The notes under the pieces: generated by a model | What the model saw: only the letters and a program-made list of their open reading frames with translations | The model's database searches: none | What the model was told of the DNA's origin: nothing | Part shown: in pieces, positions 1 through 9,037 of the stretch | Layout: every line of letters starts with the position of its first letter | Numbering within the stretch: position 1 is the stretch's first letter | Made by a program: the position numbers and the translations under genes | Assembly: GCF_945882965.1 (NCBI RefSeq) | Contig: NZ_CAMCWY010000015.1 | Location: 1 to 64,000 of the forward strand | Source of the DNA: Sphingorhabdus sp. EL138 | Lineage (GTDB): Bacteria > Pseudomonadota > Alphaproteobacteria > Sphingomonadales > Sphingomonadaceae | Length of the DNA: 64,000 nt | Reading direction: 5' to 3'

Positions 1-149
1 CGATCTCGAGGCCAAGCTCATCGAATGGGAGAACTTCTACAACTTCAACCGACCGCACGGTGCTTTCAACGGAAAAACACCCTATGAAGCCCTTCGCGAA
101 AGGCTATAATCTCTCCCAGTCGATGTCCCGCTAGATCGTCAACCTTACA
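1..149 (+). mobile_element. Right end of an insertion sequence, with transposase C-terminus
   Basis: Positions 2-109 encode the last 35 residues of a DDE transposase of the IS3/IS481 kind (…YNFNRPHGAF…KTPYEALRERL, then TAA). The YN-x-RPH and KTP motifs are typical of the end of the integrase core. The element runs off the left edge. Its right end is placed near 149, because there the leftward integrase reading frame stops resembling its family and the element end reads TGT on the minus strand, as IS481-type ends do. The exact end and the target duplication cannot be confirmed without the left end. Confidence 0.7.
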
Positions 150-590
150 ATCTGCTGCCGTGATGTCTTTGACCGGTAGATGGCCAATCCCGGGCATTAG
201 GTTGCTAAGGAAGTACTCTGCTTTTGTTACCGTTGGTTGGGCAAGGCCTTCGCGCTTTCGCTTTGCGATGTATTCAGTAGCAATAGCGGCAAAGGTGTTG
301 CCGCCATCTTCTACTGCTTGGCGCTTTGAACGTTGTTTTAGCAGTGAGGGGTCCATGCCTTCAGTGACCAATTTGCGCGCTTTGTCCTTACTCTGGCGGG
401 CATCGGCCAGCTTTACTTGGGGGTACTGTCCAAGCGCCAACGATTTTTCCTTACCGGCGAAGCGGTACTTCAGTCGCCAAAGTTTTCCGCCTGCGGGTGT
501 GACTAATAGAAACAAGCCTTCTGTATCAGCCAGTTTGTAAGGCTTTGCTTGAGGTTTCGCGTTACGGGCTTGTGTATCAGTTAATGCCAT
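66..590 (-). pseudogene. P4-type tyrosine integrase, truncated by an IS
   Basis: The N-terminal part of a phage/island integrase: the DUF4102-like domain (residues 1-about 90, MALTDTQARNAKP… with LALGQYPQ) is followed by the start of the SAM-like core-binding domain (ITAAD, about residue 147). From about residue 148 the frame continues 26 codons into IS sequence and ends. The catalytic domain with the R-H-R-Y residues, normally reaching about 400 residues, is missing, so no active recombinase can be made. The gene starts 172 bp from the 3' end of tRNA-Leu, the usual place for an integrase using a tRNA as attachment site. It probably integrated an island extending left of this window. Confidence 0.85.
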
Positions 591-663
591 TGGGGGTATC
601 TTTCACAGTGTTACCCCCTGATCCCGAAAATACCCCCAATTATACCCCCATTTGCGGGGGTAT
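591..663. promoter_or_regulatory. Five copies of a GGGGGTA motif upstream of the integrase
   Basis: GGGGGTA or its complement TACCCCC occurs at 592-598, 612-618, 631-637, 643-649 and 656-662. The last two form an 8-bp inverted repeat (ATACCCCC…GGGGGTAT). The first copy lies directly against the integrase start codon (588-590), where the ribosome binding site would be. The array could bind integrase or excisionase arms or a repressor of the integrase. The function is inferred; only the repetition is seen. Confidence 0.5.
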
Positions 664-762
664 GTAGGCGAACGGCCCAGAACGGCAACGAACAACGAAA
701 GTAAAATAGGCATGTTTTCCGGGCCTTTCAAGGCCAAGGATGAACATATTCGAACAGAAAAA

Positions 763-849
763 TGGTGCCCGGAAGAGGACTCGAACCTCCACGCCGTTAC
801 CAGCGCCAGCACCTGAAGCTGGTGCGTCTACCAATTCCGCCATCCGGGC
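763..849 (-). tRNA. tRNA-Leu (anticodon CAG)
   Basis: An 87-nt cloverleaf read on the minus strand. The acceptor arms GCCCGGA/TCCGGGC pair, and the D-loop contains GGCGGAATTGGTAGACGC. The anticodon stem-loop is CCAGC-TTCAGGT-GCTGG with CAG, a long variable arm is present as expected for leucine tRNA, the T-arm reads GGTTCGAGTCC, and CCA is encoded. Its 3' end faces the broken integrase, consistent with use as an attachment site. Confidence 0.95.
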
Positions 850-1046
850 ACGAGACAGGCAGGCTTTTTCCGCATGTCGGGTAGGCCCGTTCCTTTAAGC
901 GGTCGGGTGATATTGTCAACGTCTGTGCCGCGCGCGTGGCGGATTAAATGTCGCCGCTGTGCGCACGATGCGCAGGTCGGCCTTGAAAGCTGCCTAGCGG
1001 TGGTGCAAAGCGCGCGCAGGACTTCACGCGGGCTGACGGAGCATAT

Positions 1047-1970
1047 ATGCAAGGCAAGTTGATAACGGTTTTTGGTGGCGGCGGGTTTTTGGGCCGCTAC
1101 GTCGCGCAGACGCTGCTCGGTCAAGGCGCGCGGTTGCGTATTGCGGGCCGCAACGCCAATAGCGCCAATCATATCAAGCCGCTGGGCAATTTGGGCCAAG
1201 TGCAATTGATGGCAGCCGACATCCGCAAACCCGCCAGCGTGCAGCGTGCATTGATGGATGCCGACGCTGTGGTCAATCTCGTCGGTAGCTTTGCCGATAT
1301 GGATGCCGTTCAGAATATTGGCGCAGGCATCGTGGCACAGGCCGCTGCGTACGCCGGTGTTGGCGCTTTGGTCCATATCTCCGCCATTGGCGCGGACGCA
1401 CATAGCGACGCCGTATATGGCCAAAGCAAAGCGGGCGGCGAAGCGGCGGTGCATGCGGCATTTCCCGCCGCCGTCATCTTGCGGCCATCGATTGTGTTCG
1501 GCCGCGAAGACCAGTTTATCAACCGCTTTGCCGGGCTGATCCGCATGTTGCCGGTCGTTCCTGTTATTGGCGCGGCCACGAAGTTTCAGCCTGTCTTTGC
1601 TGGCGACGTTGCCAAGGCTGTTGCCGCCGCTTTGCTGCATCAGGATGGCCGCGTGCTGGAGCTTGGCGGGCCGGAGATATTCTCCATGATGGAGCTGAAC
1701 CGCTGGATCGCCAAAGCGATTGGCCGCGACCCTCTGTTTATTGAAGTGCCCGATATGGCTGCAAAGATGCTCGCCAAGGGTACAGGGTGGATGCCCGGCG
1801 CGCCGATTACCGATGACCAGTTTAAGATGCTTGGCCGCGACAATGTGGTGACAGGCACCGACGGGCTGGCGGCATATAGCATCGTGCCGACGCCGTTGGA
1901 TGTCATTGCCGACGATTGGTTGAACATTTACCGCAAGCATGGCCGCTTTGGCAGCAGTCCCAAAGCATGA
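1047..1970 (+). CDS. Complex I NDUFA9-like NAD(P)-binding protein
   Basis: A 307-residue protein of the atypical short-chain dehydrogenase/epimerase superfamily. It opens with a Rossmann nucleotide-binding motif (VFGGGGFLGRYV, residues 8-19) and keeps the SAIGAD and YGQSKAGGE segments that mark the active-site region of this fold. Alphaproteobacterial homologues are annotated as the NDUFA9 (39 kDa) subunit family of NADH dehydrogenase, and are also seen as stand-alone NAD(P)H-binding proteins. A GACGGAG ribosome binding site precedes the ATG. The stop overlaps the uppP start (ATGA), so the two are co-translated. Confidence 0.8.
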   Translation: MQGKLITVFGGGGFLGRYVAQTLLGQGARLRIAGRNANSANHIKPLGNLGQVQLMAADIRKPASVQRALMDADAVVNLVGSFADMDAVQNIGAGIVAQAAAYAGVGALVHISAIGADAHSDAVYGQSKAGGEAAVHAAFPAAVILRPSIVFGREDQFINRFAGLIRMLPVVPVIGAATKFQPVFAGDVAKAVAAALLHQDGRVLELGGPEIFSMMELNRWIAKAIGRDPLFIEVPDMAAKMLAKGTGWMPGAPITDDQFKMLGRDNVVTGTDGLAAYSIVPTPLDVIADDWLNIYRKHGRFGSSPKA

Positions 1971-2767
1971 GCGATACGATGATCGCGTTGCTCCTCGGTT
2001 TTATTGAGGGGCTGACGGAGTTTTTACCCGTATCCTCCACGGGGCATCTTATTTTGGCGGGCGAGCTGGTTGGTTTTACCGATAGTAGCTCCGTCGCGTT
2101 CAAGATTGCCATTCAGCTCGGCGCGATCCTGGCGGTGCTTTTGGTATATTGGCGGCGGTTTTGGGCGGTTGGAACGGGGCTGTTGAAGCGGGAGGCTGGC
2201 CCCGTCGCGTTCACGCGCAATATCCTCTTGGGCTTTGCCCCCGCTTTGGTGATTGGCGTGTTGGCCTATGATGCCATTCGCTCAGCAATGCAGACGCCGG
2301 AGATTGTGGCTATCGCGTTGATCGTTGGCGGCATCATCATTTTGTTGCTGGAGCGCGTGGTGAAGACGGTGCGCTTTAACACGGTTGAGGAAATCCCCTT
2401 TGGCACGGCTTTGGCGATTGGCCTTGTCCAGTGCACGGCGATGTTGCCGGGCGTGAGCCGTTCCGGCGCGACGATCATGGGCGGGCTTATGATGGGTGTT
2501 GAACGCAAGACAGCGGCGGAGTTTTCCTTCTTCTTGGCCGTGCCCACGATGATGGCGGCGACGGTATATGCCTTGTGGAAAGACAGGGCGCTTTTGAACG
2601 CGGACGATTTGGGGATGATCGCGATTGGCTTCATGATGGCGTTTCTGGTCGCGGTGGTCGTGGTGAAGGCGTTTGTCGCCATTGTCAGCAAATATGGATT
2701 TGCGCCCTTTGCTTATTACCGAATCATCGCGGGAACAGCGGCATTGATATGGCTGACGATGCGGTAG
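1967..2767 (+). CDS. uppP: Undecaprenyl-diphosphatase UppP
   Basis: A 266-residue integral membrane enzyme that dephosphorylates undecaprenyl pyrophosphate so that the lipid carrier can be reused in peptidoglycan and polysaccharide synthesis. Both family signatures are present: GLTEFLPVSSTGHLIL near the N-terminus and PGVSRSGATIMGGL about two thirds along. About seven or eight hydrophobic segments are visible. The start at 1967 is chosen over an upstream in-frame start because it overlaps the previous stop as ATGA and gives the family length. Known members can confer mild bacitracin resistance when overproduced (BacA). Confidence 0.93.
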   Translation: MSDTMIALLLGFIEGLTEFLPVSSTGHLILAGELVGFTDSSSVAFKIAIQLGAILAVLLVYWRRFWAVGTGLLKREAGPVAFTRNILLGFAPALVIGVLAYDAIRSAMQTPEIVAIALIVGGIIILLLERVVKTVRFNTVEEIPFGTALAIGLVQCTAMLPGVSRSGATIMGGLMMGVERKTAAEFSFFLAVPTMMAATVYALWKDRALLNADDLGMIAIGFMMAFLVAVVVVKAFVAIVSKYGFAPFAYYRIIAGTAALIWLTMR

Positions 2768-2926
2768 GTTCCGATGCGGACCTTTTAATTTGAAATATTA
2801 TTGCGCGCGCGTAAATTATCGTCTCAAAATCGCTTAACTTAGTCAACAAAGCTGCCCTATTATTGGATTTTTGCGTGACAGCGCGCGTTTGCCGCGTTAC
2901 GCGCAGCGCTTCTTAAGGAGCGTGTT

Positions 2927-4369
2927 GTGGCAAAAGATCCAATGCTGAAATTTGTTTCGAAGCCGCAGGCTTATCCGCTCAAGCGGGAAGCCGAATTGCG
3001 CGCCGAAGATTTTGCCGAAATCGCAGATCGCTATGCGCCCGCCGCAGCAGCAGATCAGGCGTCGCGTTGTTCGCAATGCGGTGTGCCTTATTGCTCGGTG
3101 CATTGTCCGCTGCACAATCATATTCCCGATTGGTTACGCCTGACCGCCGAAGGGCGTTTGCGTGAGGCCTATGAAATGTCCAGCCTGACCAGCAGCATGC
3201 CCGAAATCTGCGGCCGGATTTGCCCGCAGGATCGCTTGTGCGAGGGTAATTGCGTTATTGAGTTTTCGGGCCATGACGCGGTCACCATTGGCTCCGTTGA
3301 AAAATATATCACTGACACCGCTTGGGAGCAGGGCTGGGTTGAACCTGTCGAGGTCGGGCCATCGCGCGGGCAATCGGTTGGCATCATCGGCGGTGGACCG
3401 GGCGGACTGACCACGGCAGAATATCTGCGCGTCGCGGGCTATGACGTCCATGTCTACGACCGCTATGACCGCATGGGCGGGTTGATGACCTATGGCATCC
3501 CCGGTTTCAAGCTGGAGAAAGACATTGTCATGCGCCGTGTCAAACGGCTGGAGGATGCGGGCATTCATTTCCATGCCAATTTTGAGGTTGGCCGCGATGC
3601 CTCGCTGGATGATCTCCGCGCAAAGCATGACGCGGTGTTGATTGCGACTGGCGTGTATAAGGCGCGCGCAATTGCCACGCCGGGTATCGGGCTAGACGGC
3701 ATTGTCCCGGCGCTGGATTATCTCACCACCTCCAACCGCAAGGGCTTTGGCGATGCGGTGCCTGCTTTTGAAAGCGGCGCGATGAATGCGCATGGCAAAG
3801 ACGTAGTCGTCATTGGCGGCGGCGATACCGCGATGGATTGTGTCCGCACCGCCATCCGCCAAGGCGCAAAGTCGGTCAAATGCCTCTACCGCCGCGACCG
3901 TGATAATATGCCAGGGTCACAGCGCGAAGTGGCCAATGCCGAAGAAGAAGGCGTCGAATTTGTCTGGCTATCGGGTCCAAAGGGCTTTGACGGCAATGGC
4001 AAAGTCGAGTGCGTGCATGTGGCGAAGATGCGACTTGCCGCCCCTGATGCGTCGGGCCGCCGGACGCCGGAGAATGACCCCGAAGGCGACTTCACGCTGA
4101 ATGCCGATATGGTGATTACGGCGCTCGGCTTTGAGGCCGAAGACTTGCCGGCATTGTTCAACGCGCCGGACCTCAACGTCACCCGCTGGGGCACCGTGCG
4201 TGTCGATCATACGACGCAGATGACCAACCTCGACGGCGTATTCGCCATTGGCGACATCGTGCGCGGCGCAAGCCTTGTCGTGTGGGCAATCCGCGATGGG
4301 CGGGATGTCACGCAGCATATGCATAATTATTTGAAATCCAAAGCACGCAGCGAAAAGGTTGCAGCATGA
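2927..4369 (+). CDS. gltD: Glutamate synthase (NADPH) small subunit
   Basis: The 480-residue flavoprotein that passes electrons from NADPH via FAD to the large subunit, for glutamate synthesis from 2-oxoglutarate and glutamine. Two cysteine groups (C48/C51/C56/C60 and C95/C99/C104/C109) make up the N-terminal iron-sulfur domain. They are followed by an FAD-binding GIIGGGPGGL motif near residue 150 and an NADPH-binding VVIGGGDTAMD motif near 293. The start is GTG, chosen because AAGGAG lies six bases upstream (2915-2920). The stop overlaps the gltB start by four bases, so the two subunits are translationally coupled. Confidence 0.96.
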   Translation: MAKDPMLKFVSKPQAYPLKREAELRAEDFAEIADRYAPAAAADQASRCSQCGVPYCSVHCPLHNHIPDWLRLTAEGRLREAYEMSSLTSSMPEICGRICPQDRLCEGNCVIEFSGHDAVTIGSVEKYITDTAWEQGWVEPVEVGPSRGQSVGIIGGGPGGLTTAEYLRVAGYDVHVYDRYDRMGGLMTYGIPGFKLEKDIVMRRVKRLEDAGIHFHANFEVGRDASLDDLRAKHDAVLIATGVYKARAIATPGIGLDGIVPALDYLTTSNRKGFGDAVPAFESGAMNAHGKDVVVIGGGDTAMDCVRTAIRQGAKSVKCLYRRDRDNMPGSQREVANAEEEGVEFVWLSGPKGFDGNGKVECVHVAKMRLAAPDASGRRTPENDPEGDFTLNADMVITALGFEAEDLPALFNAPDLNVTRWGTVRVDHTTQMTNLDGVFAIGDIVRGASLVVWAIRDGRDVTQHMHNYLKSKARSEKVAA

Positions 4370-7300
4370 CCATATTTTACCCCACCCCCGAACATGAACG
4401 CCTTGCCCGTGAAGGCATGTATCATCCTGAATCCGAAGGCGATGCCTGCGGCGTTGGGTTGATTGCAGCGACCGATGCCAAGCCTTCACGCCGCGTTGTG
4501 GCGGCGGGGATTGAGGCGTTGAAGGCCGTTTGGCATCGTGGCGCAGTTGATGCGGATGGCAAGACCGGCGATGGCGCAGGCCTGCATATCGACTTGCCCG
4601 TCCGTTTCTTTGACGATGCGATTGCGGATAGCGGCCACCGCCCCATGCCCAACCGGTTGGCGGTTGGCATGGTGTTCCTGCCGCGCACTGACCTCAGCGC
4701 ACAAGAAAATTGCCGCACGATTGTTGAGGCGGAGATTATCGACGCTGGCTACACCATTTATGGCTGGCGTCAGGTGCCGGTTGATGTGTCCGTGATTGGC
4801 GATAAGGCGCAAGCCACGCGGCCCGAGATCGAGCAGATCATGATTGCAGGTCCAATGCCCGATGAAGTGGACGCGAGCGAGTTTGAAAAGAATCTCTACC
4901 TCGTCCGTCGCCGGATCGAAAAGAAGATCATCGCTGCGCAAATCCGCGATTTTTATATCTGTTCGCTGTCGTGCCGCTCGATTGTCTATAAGGGCCTGTT
5001 CCTTGCGGAGTCGCTGTCGGTATTTTACCCCGACCTGCAAGATGATCGCTTTGAAAGCCGCGTTGCAATTTTCCATCAGCGTTATTCGACCAACACATTC
5101 CCGCAATGGTGGTTGGCGCAACCATTCCGTGGCCTTGCGCATAATGGCGAGATCAACACCATCCGTGGCAACCAGAATTGGATGAAAAGCCATGAGATCA
5201 AAATGGCGAGCATCGCCTTTGGCGCGCAGTCGGACGATATCAAGCCCGTCATTCCCGCTGGGTCTTCGGACACCGCCGCATTGGACGCCGTGTTTGAAAC
5301 CCTGGTCCGTTCGGGCAAGGAAGCGCCAACGGCCAAGCTTATGCTCATCCCAGAAGCGTGGCAGTCAAACCCGAATTTGCCCGCTAACCACCGCGCCATG
5401 TATGAATATATGTCCAGCGTCATGGAGCCATGGGATGGTCCTGCCGCCTTGGCGATGACCGATGGCCAATGGGCCGTCGCAGGCGTTGACCGCAACGCGC
5501 TACGTCCGTTGCGCTACACCCGGACGTCGGACAATTTGCTGGTGATCGGTTCCGAAACCGGAATGGTTGTCCTGCCCGAAACGACGATATTGGAAAAAGG
5601 CCGCCTTGGCCCCGGGCAGATGATTGCCGTCAATCTGGATGAAGGCAAATTATACCGCGACGGCGAATTGAAAGACCGCATTTCGGCCGAGCAGGATTAT
5701 AGCGCATTGGTCGGCGGCTTCCGCCGCATCACCGACTTGCCCGAGGCTGGCGACGACAGCACGCCCGCTTGGTCGCGCGCGGAACTCACCCGGCGTCAGA
5801 TCGCCGCTGGCATGACATTGGAAGATGTCGAAATGATCCTCGCGCCGATGATTGAGGATGGCAAGGAAGCCATCGGGTCCATGGGTGACGACACGCCGCT
5901 GGCCGTTATCAGCGACAAGCCGCGCCTGATTAGCCAATTCTTCCGCCAGAATTTCAGCCAAGTCACCAACCCGCCCATCGACAGCTTGCGCGAACGGCAT
6001 GTGATGAGCCTGAAAACGCGTTTTTCCAACCTTGCCAATATCCTTGAGGAAAAGAGCCAGAATGCCGATGTCTTGGTGCTGGACAGCCCAGTCCTAACGG
6101 CGCGCGATTGGCGCAGGCTGAAGGCTGCGTTCGGGCCATTGGGTGCCGAGATTGATTGCACCTATGACATCTCCGACGGGCAAGAGGGCCTGCGGGCCGC
6201 CATTACGCGTATTCGCGAAGAAGCGGTGGCCGCGGTACGCATGGGCAAATCCGAACTGTTTCTGACCGATGACAATATCAGCGCGGATCGCGTCGGTATC
6301 GCGATGATCCTTGCAGCAGCGGCTGTGCACACGCATTTGGTCCGCAATGGCCTGCGCAGCTATTCGTCGATCAATGTCCGTTCTGCCGAATGCTTGGACA
6401 CGCATTATTTCGCCGTACTGATCGGCGTTGGCGCGACCACGGTGAACGCGTATCTTGCCGAGGCGGTGATTGCCGACCGGCATATGCGCGGCTTGCTTGG
6501 CGGCTATACGCTCACGCAAGCTGTCGAAAATTACCGCATAGCGATCAACGAAGGTCTGTTGAAGATCATGTCCAAAATGGGCATTGCGGTCATTTCCAGC
6601 TACCGTGGCGGTTATAATTTTGAGGCGGTTGGCCTGTCGCGCGCTTTGGTCAATGATTTCTTCCCCGGCATGCCGAACAAAATTTCGGGCGAAGGGTATC
6701 ACTCGCTGTATGTCAACGCGCGCGACCGTCATGATGATGCGTTTGATGCCGCTGTTGCCCGCCTGCCTGTCGGCGGATTTTACAAGCAACGCGACGGTGG
6801 GGAAGAACATGCCTATTCCGCTGGCCTCATGCATTTGCTGCAAAGCTCCGTCGCGAATGACAGCTACTCAACCTACACGCAATTTGCGCAAGGCGTGAAG
6901 GACTTGCCGCCGATTTACTTGCGCGATTTGCTGGAATTCAACTTCGCCAAAGAACCCGTCGCGATTGACGAGGTTGAGGCGATCACCGAAATCCGCAAAC
7001 GCTTTGTCACGCCCGGAATGTCCCTTGGCGCTTTGTCGCCAGAGGCGCATGAGACGCTCGCCATTGCCATGAACCGGATCGGCGCAAAGGCCGTATCGGG
7101 TGAGGGCGGCGAGGACAGCAAGCGTTTCAAGCCTTATGAAAATGGCGACAACGCCAACAGCGTTATCAAACAGATCGCCAGTGGCCGCTTTGGCGTTACC
7201 GCCGAATATCTGGGCGCGTGCGAGGAAATCGAAATCAAGGTCGCGCAGGGCGCAAAGCCGGGTGAAGGCGGGCAATTGCCAGGCTTCAAGGTAACCGAAA

Positions 7301-8892
7301 TGATTGCACGTCTACGACACTCAACGCCGGGCGTGACGCTGATTTCACCGCCACCGCATCACGACATTTATTCGATCGAAGATCTGGCGCAGTTGATTTA
7401 CGACCTCAAGCAGATCAACCCGCGCGCGCGGGTCTGTGTAAAGCTTGTCAGTGCGGCGGGTATTGGTACGATTGCGGCAGGTGTGGCAAAGGCGCATGCA
7501 GATGTCATCCTGGTCTCCGGCAATGTCGGCGGCACAGGTGCAAGCCCGCAAACCAGCATCAAATATGCCGGCACGCCTTGGGAAATGGGCCTGTCCGAAA
7601 CGAACCAAGTGCTTACGCTCAATGGCCTTCGGCACCGCGTCAAGTTACGCACCGATGGCGGTTTGAAGACCGGACGCGACATCGTCATCGCCGCGATTTT
7701 GGGCGCTGAGGAATTTGGCATCGGCACGCTCAGCCTTGTTGCCATGGGCTGTATCATGGTGCGGCAATGCCATTCAAACACTTGCCCTGTTGGCGTGTGC
7801 GTTCAGGATGAGGCCTTGCGCAAGAAATTCACGGGCACACCGGAGAAAGTCATCAACCTGATGACCTTCATTGCCGAAGAAGTGCGCGAAATTCTGGCCA
7901 AGCTTGGCTATCGCAGCCTTGATGAAGTTATTGGCCGCACAGAGCTGCTTCGGCAGGTTAGCCGAGGTGCCGAACATCTCGATGATCTCGACCTTAACCC
8001 CATATTGGCCAAGGTCGATGCGCCCGACAGCGCGCGCCGTTTCAACATCCCGACCTTCCGCAATGAAGTGCCCGACAGCCTTGATGCGCAGATGATCCAT
8101 GATGCGCGGCCCGTGTTTGAACGGCGTGAGAAGATGCAGCTAACCTATAATGTCCGCAACACGCACCGTGCGGTGGGCACACGGTTCAGCTCCGAAATCA
8201 CGCGGCTATATGGCATGAAGGGCCTATCCGAAGGGCATGTCCATGTGCGTCTGCGTGGATCCGCTGGCCAATCGCTTGGCGCATTTTTGTGCCAAGGCAT
8301 TACGCTCGAAGTATTTGGCGATGCCAATGACTATGTCGGCAAGGGCCTGTCGGGCGGGACAATCATATTGCGTCCGACGGTCAGCAGCCCGCTGACCAGC
8401 CAGCAAAATAGCATCATCGGTAACACCGTGCTCTATGGCGCAACATCAGGGCATTTGTTCGCGGCAGGACAAGCCGGGGAACGTTTTGCCGTCCGCAATT
8501 CGGGCGCGCATGTCGTGGTTGAAGGCTGCGGCTCCAATGGTCTGGAATATATGACCGGTGGCATGGCGGTTATCTTAGGCAAGATCGGCAGCAATTTTGG
8601 CGCTGGTATGACCGGCGGTATGGCGTTCGTGCTCGATACCGAACGCGACTTCACCCAAATGGCAAACCCGGAAAGCATCATATGGCAACGCCTTGAAAGC
8701 GCTTATTGGGAAGAGGCGCTAAAAGTCCTGATCACCGCGCATGCCGAAAAAACCGATAGCGCTTGGTCGAAATCAATCATTGAAGATTGGGATCGCAGGC
8801 GCGGCGAATTTTGGCAGATTTGTCCAAAGGAAATGCTCACGCGGCTTAGCCAGCCTTTGTCCGACCATGAAGCATTGGAAGCGGCGGAGTAA
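4366..8892 (+). CDS. gltB: Glutamate synthase (NADPH) large subunit
   Basis: A 1508-residue enzyme with the full domain series: N-terminal class II glutamine amidotransferase, central domain, FMN-binding (beta/alpha)8 synthase domain, and C-terminal GXGXG beta-helix. The catalytic Cys is expected at residue 28 (DACGVGL), exposed after removal of a 27-residue propeptide. The cysteine cluster for the 3Fe-4S centre is MGCIMVRQCHSNTCPVGVC near residues 1125-1143. It releases ammonia from glutamine and adds it to 2-oxoglutarate. Length and motif order are normal. It sits directly downstream of gltD, the reverse of the common gltB-gltD order in enterobacteria. Confidence 0.97.
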   Translation: MTIFYPTPEHERLAREGMYHPESEGDACGVGLIAATDAKPSRRVVAAGIEALKAVWHRGAVDADGKTGDGAGLHIDLPVRFFDDAIADSGHRPMPNRLAVGMVFLPRTDLSAQENCRTIVEAEIIDAGYTIYGWRQVPVDVSVIGDKAQATRPEIEQIMIAGPMPDEVDASEFEKNLYLVRRRIEKKIIAAQIRDFYICSLSCRSIVYKGLFLAESLSVFYPDLQDDRFESRVAIFHQRYSTNTFPQWWLAQPFRGLAHNGEINTIRGNQNWMKSHEIKMASIAFGAQSDDIKPVIPAGSSDTAALDAVFETLVRSGKEAPTAKLMLIPEAWQSNPNLPANHRAMYEYMSSVMEPWDGPAALAMTDGQWAVAGVDRNALRPLRYTRTSDNLLVIGSETGMVVLPETTILEKGRLGPGQMIAVNLDEGKLYRDGELKDRISAEQDYSALVGGFRRITDLPEAGDDSTPAWSRAELTRRQIAAGMTLEDVEMILAPMIEDGKEAIGSMGDDTPLAVISDKPRLISQFFRQNFSQVTNPPIDSLRERHVMSLKTRFSNLANILEEKSQNADVLVLDSPVLTARDWRRLKAAFGPLGAEIDCTYDISDGQEGLRAAITRIREEAVAAVRMGKSELFLTDDNISADRVGIAMILAAAAVHTHLVRNGLRSYSSINVRSAECLDTHYFAVLIGVGATTVNAYLAEAVIADRHMRGLLGGYTLTQAVENYRIAINEGLLKIMSKMGIAVISSYRGGYNFEAVGLSRALVNDFFPGMPNKISGEGYHSLYVNARDRHDDAFDAAVARLPVGGFYKQRDGGEEHAYSAGLMHLLQSSVANDSYSTYTQFAQGVKDLPPIYLRDLLEFNFAKEPVAIDEVEAITEIRKRFVTPGMSLGALSPEAHETLAIAMNRIGAKAVSGEGGEDSKRFKPYENGDNANSVIKQIASGRFGVTAEYLGACEEIEIKVAQGAKPGEGGQLPGFKVTEMIARLRHSTPGVTLISPPPHHDIYSIEDLAQLIYDLKQINPRARVCVKLVSAAGIGTIAAGVAKAHADVILVSGNVGGTGASPQTSIKYAGTPWEMGLSETNQVLTLNGLRHRVKLRTDGGLKTGRDIVIAAILGAEEFGIGTLSLVAMGCIMVRQCHSNTCPVGVCVQDEALRKKFTGTPEKVINLMTFIAEEVREILAKLGYRSLDEVIGRTELLRQVSRGAEHLDDLDLNPILAKVDAPDSARRFNIPTFRNEVPDSLDAQMIHDARPVFERREKMQLTYNVRNTHRAVGTRFSSEITRLYGMKGLSEGHVHVRLRGSAGQSLGAFLCQGITLEVFGDANDYVGKGLSGGTIILRPTVSSPLTSQQNSIIGNTVLYGATSGHLFAAGQAGERFAVRNSGAHVVVEGCGSNGLEYMTGGMAVILGKIGSNFGAGMTGGMAFVLDTERDFTQMANPESIIWQRLESAYWEEALKVLITAHAEKTDSAWSKSIIEDWDRRRGEFWQICPKEMLTRLSQPLSDHEALEAAE

Positions 8893-8906
8893 AATAAGCA
8901 CTGCGC

Positions 8907-8934
8907 GCAGGCTGAACATCGCGGTTCAGCCTGC
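8907..8934 (+). terminator. Hairpin after gltB, possible terminator
   Basis: A perfect 11-bp inverted repeat (GCAGGCTGAAC / GTTCAGCCTGC) with a 6-base loop starts 14 bases after the gltB stop. No T-run follows, so it may act as an mRNA 3' stabiliser or a Rho-linked end rather than a classical intrinsic terminator. Confidence 0.5.
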
Positions 8935-9037
8935 ATGTTGGCTGCTGTGCCTGATGCGCGCAAAGAATCGTTGCTGGCCAATGGCCGCTTTCCCTGCTTT
9001 ATCCGTGCCCTCAAATTGTGACGGAGAAGCCTTATTT

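Noticed and set aside
828-1940. 370-codon leftward frame opposite the NDUFA9-like gene
   Set aside because: An antisense shadow of a well-supported gene, running also through tRNA-Leu; no domain.
8741-9037. Extension of the DUF885 frame into gltB
   Set aside because: The signal peptide begins at 9038; the upstream codons overlap the end of gltB in another frame.
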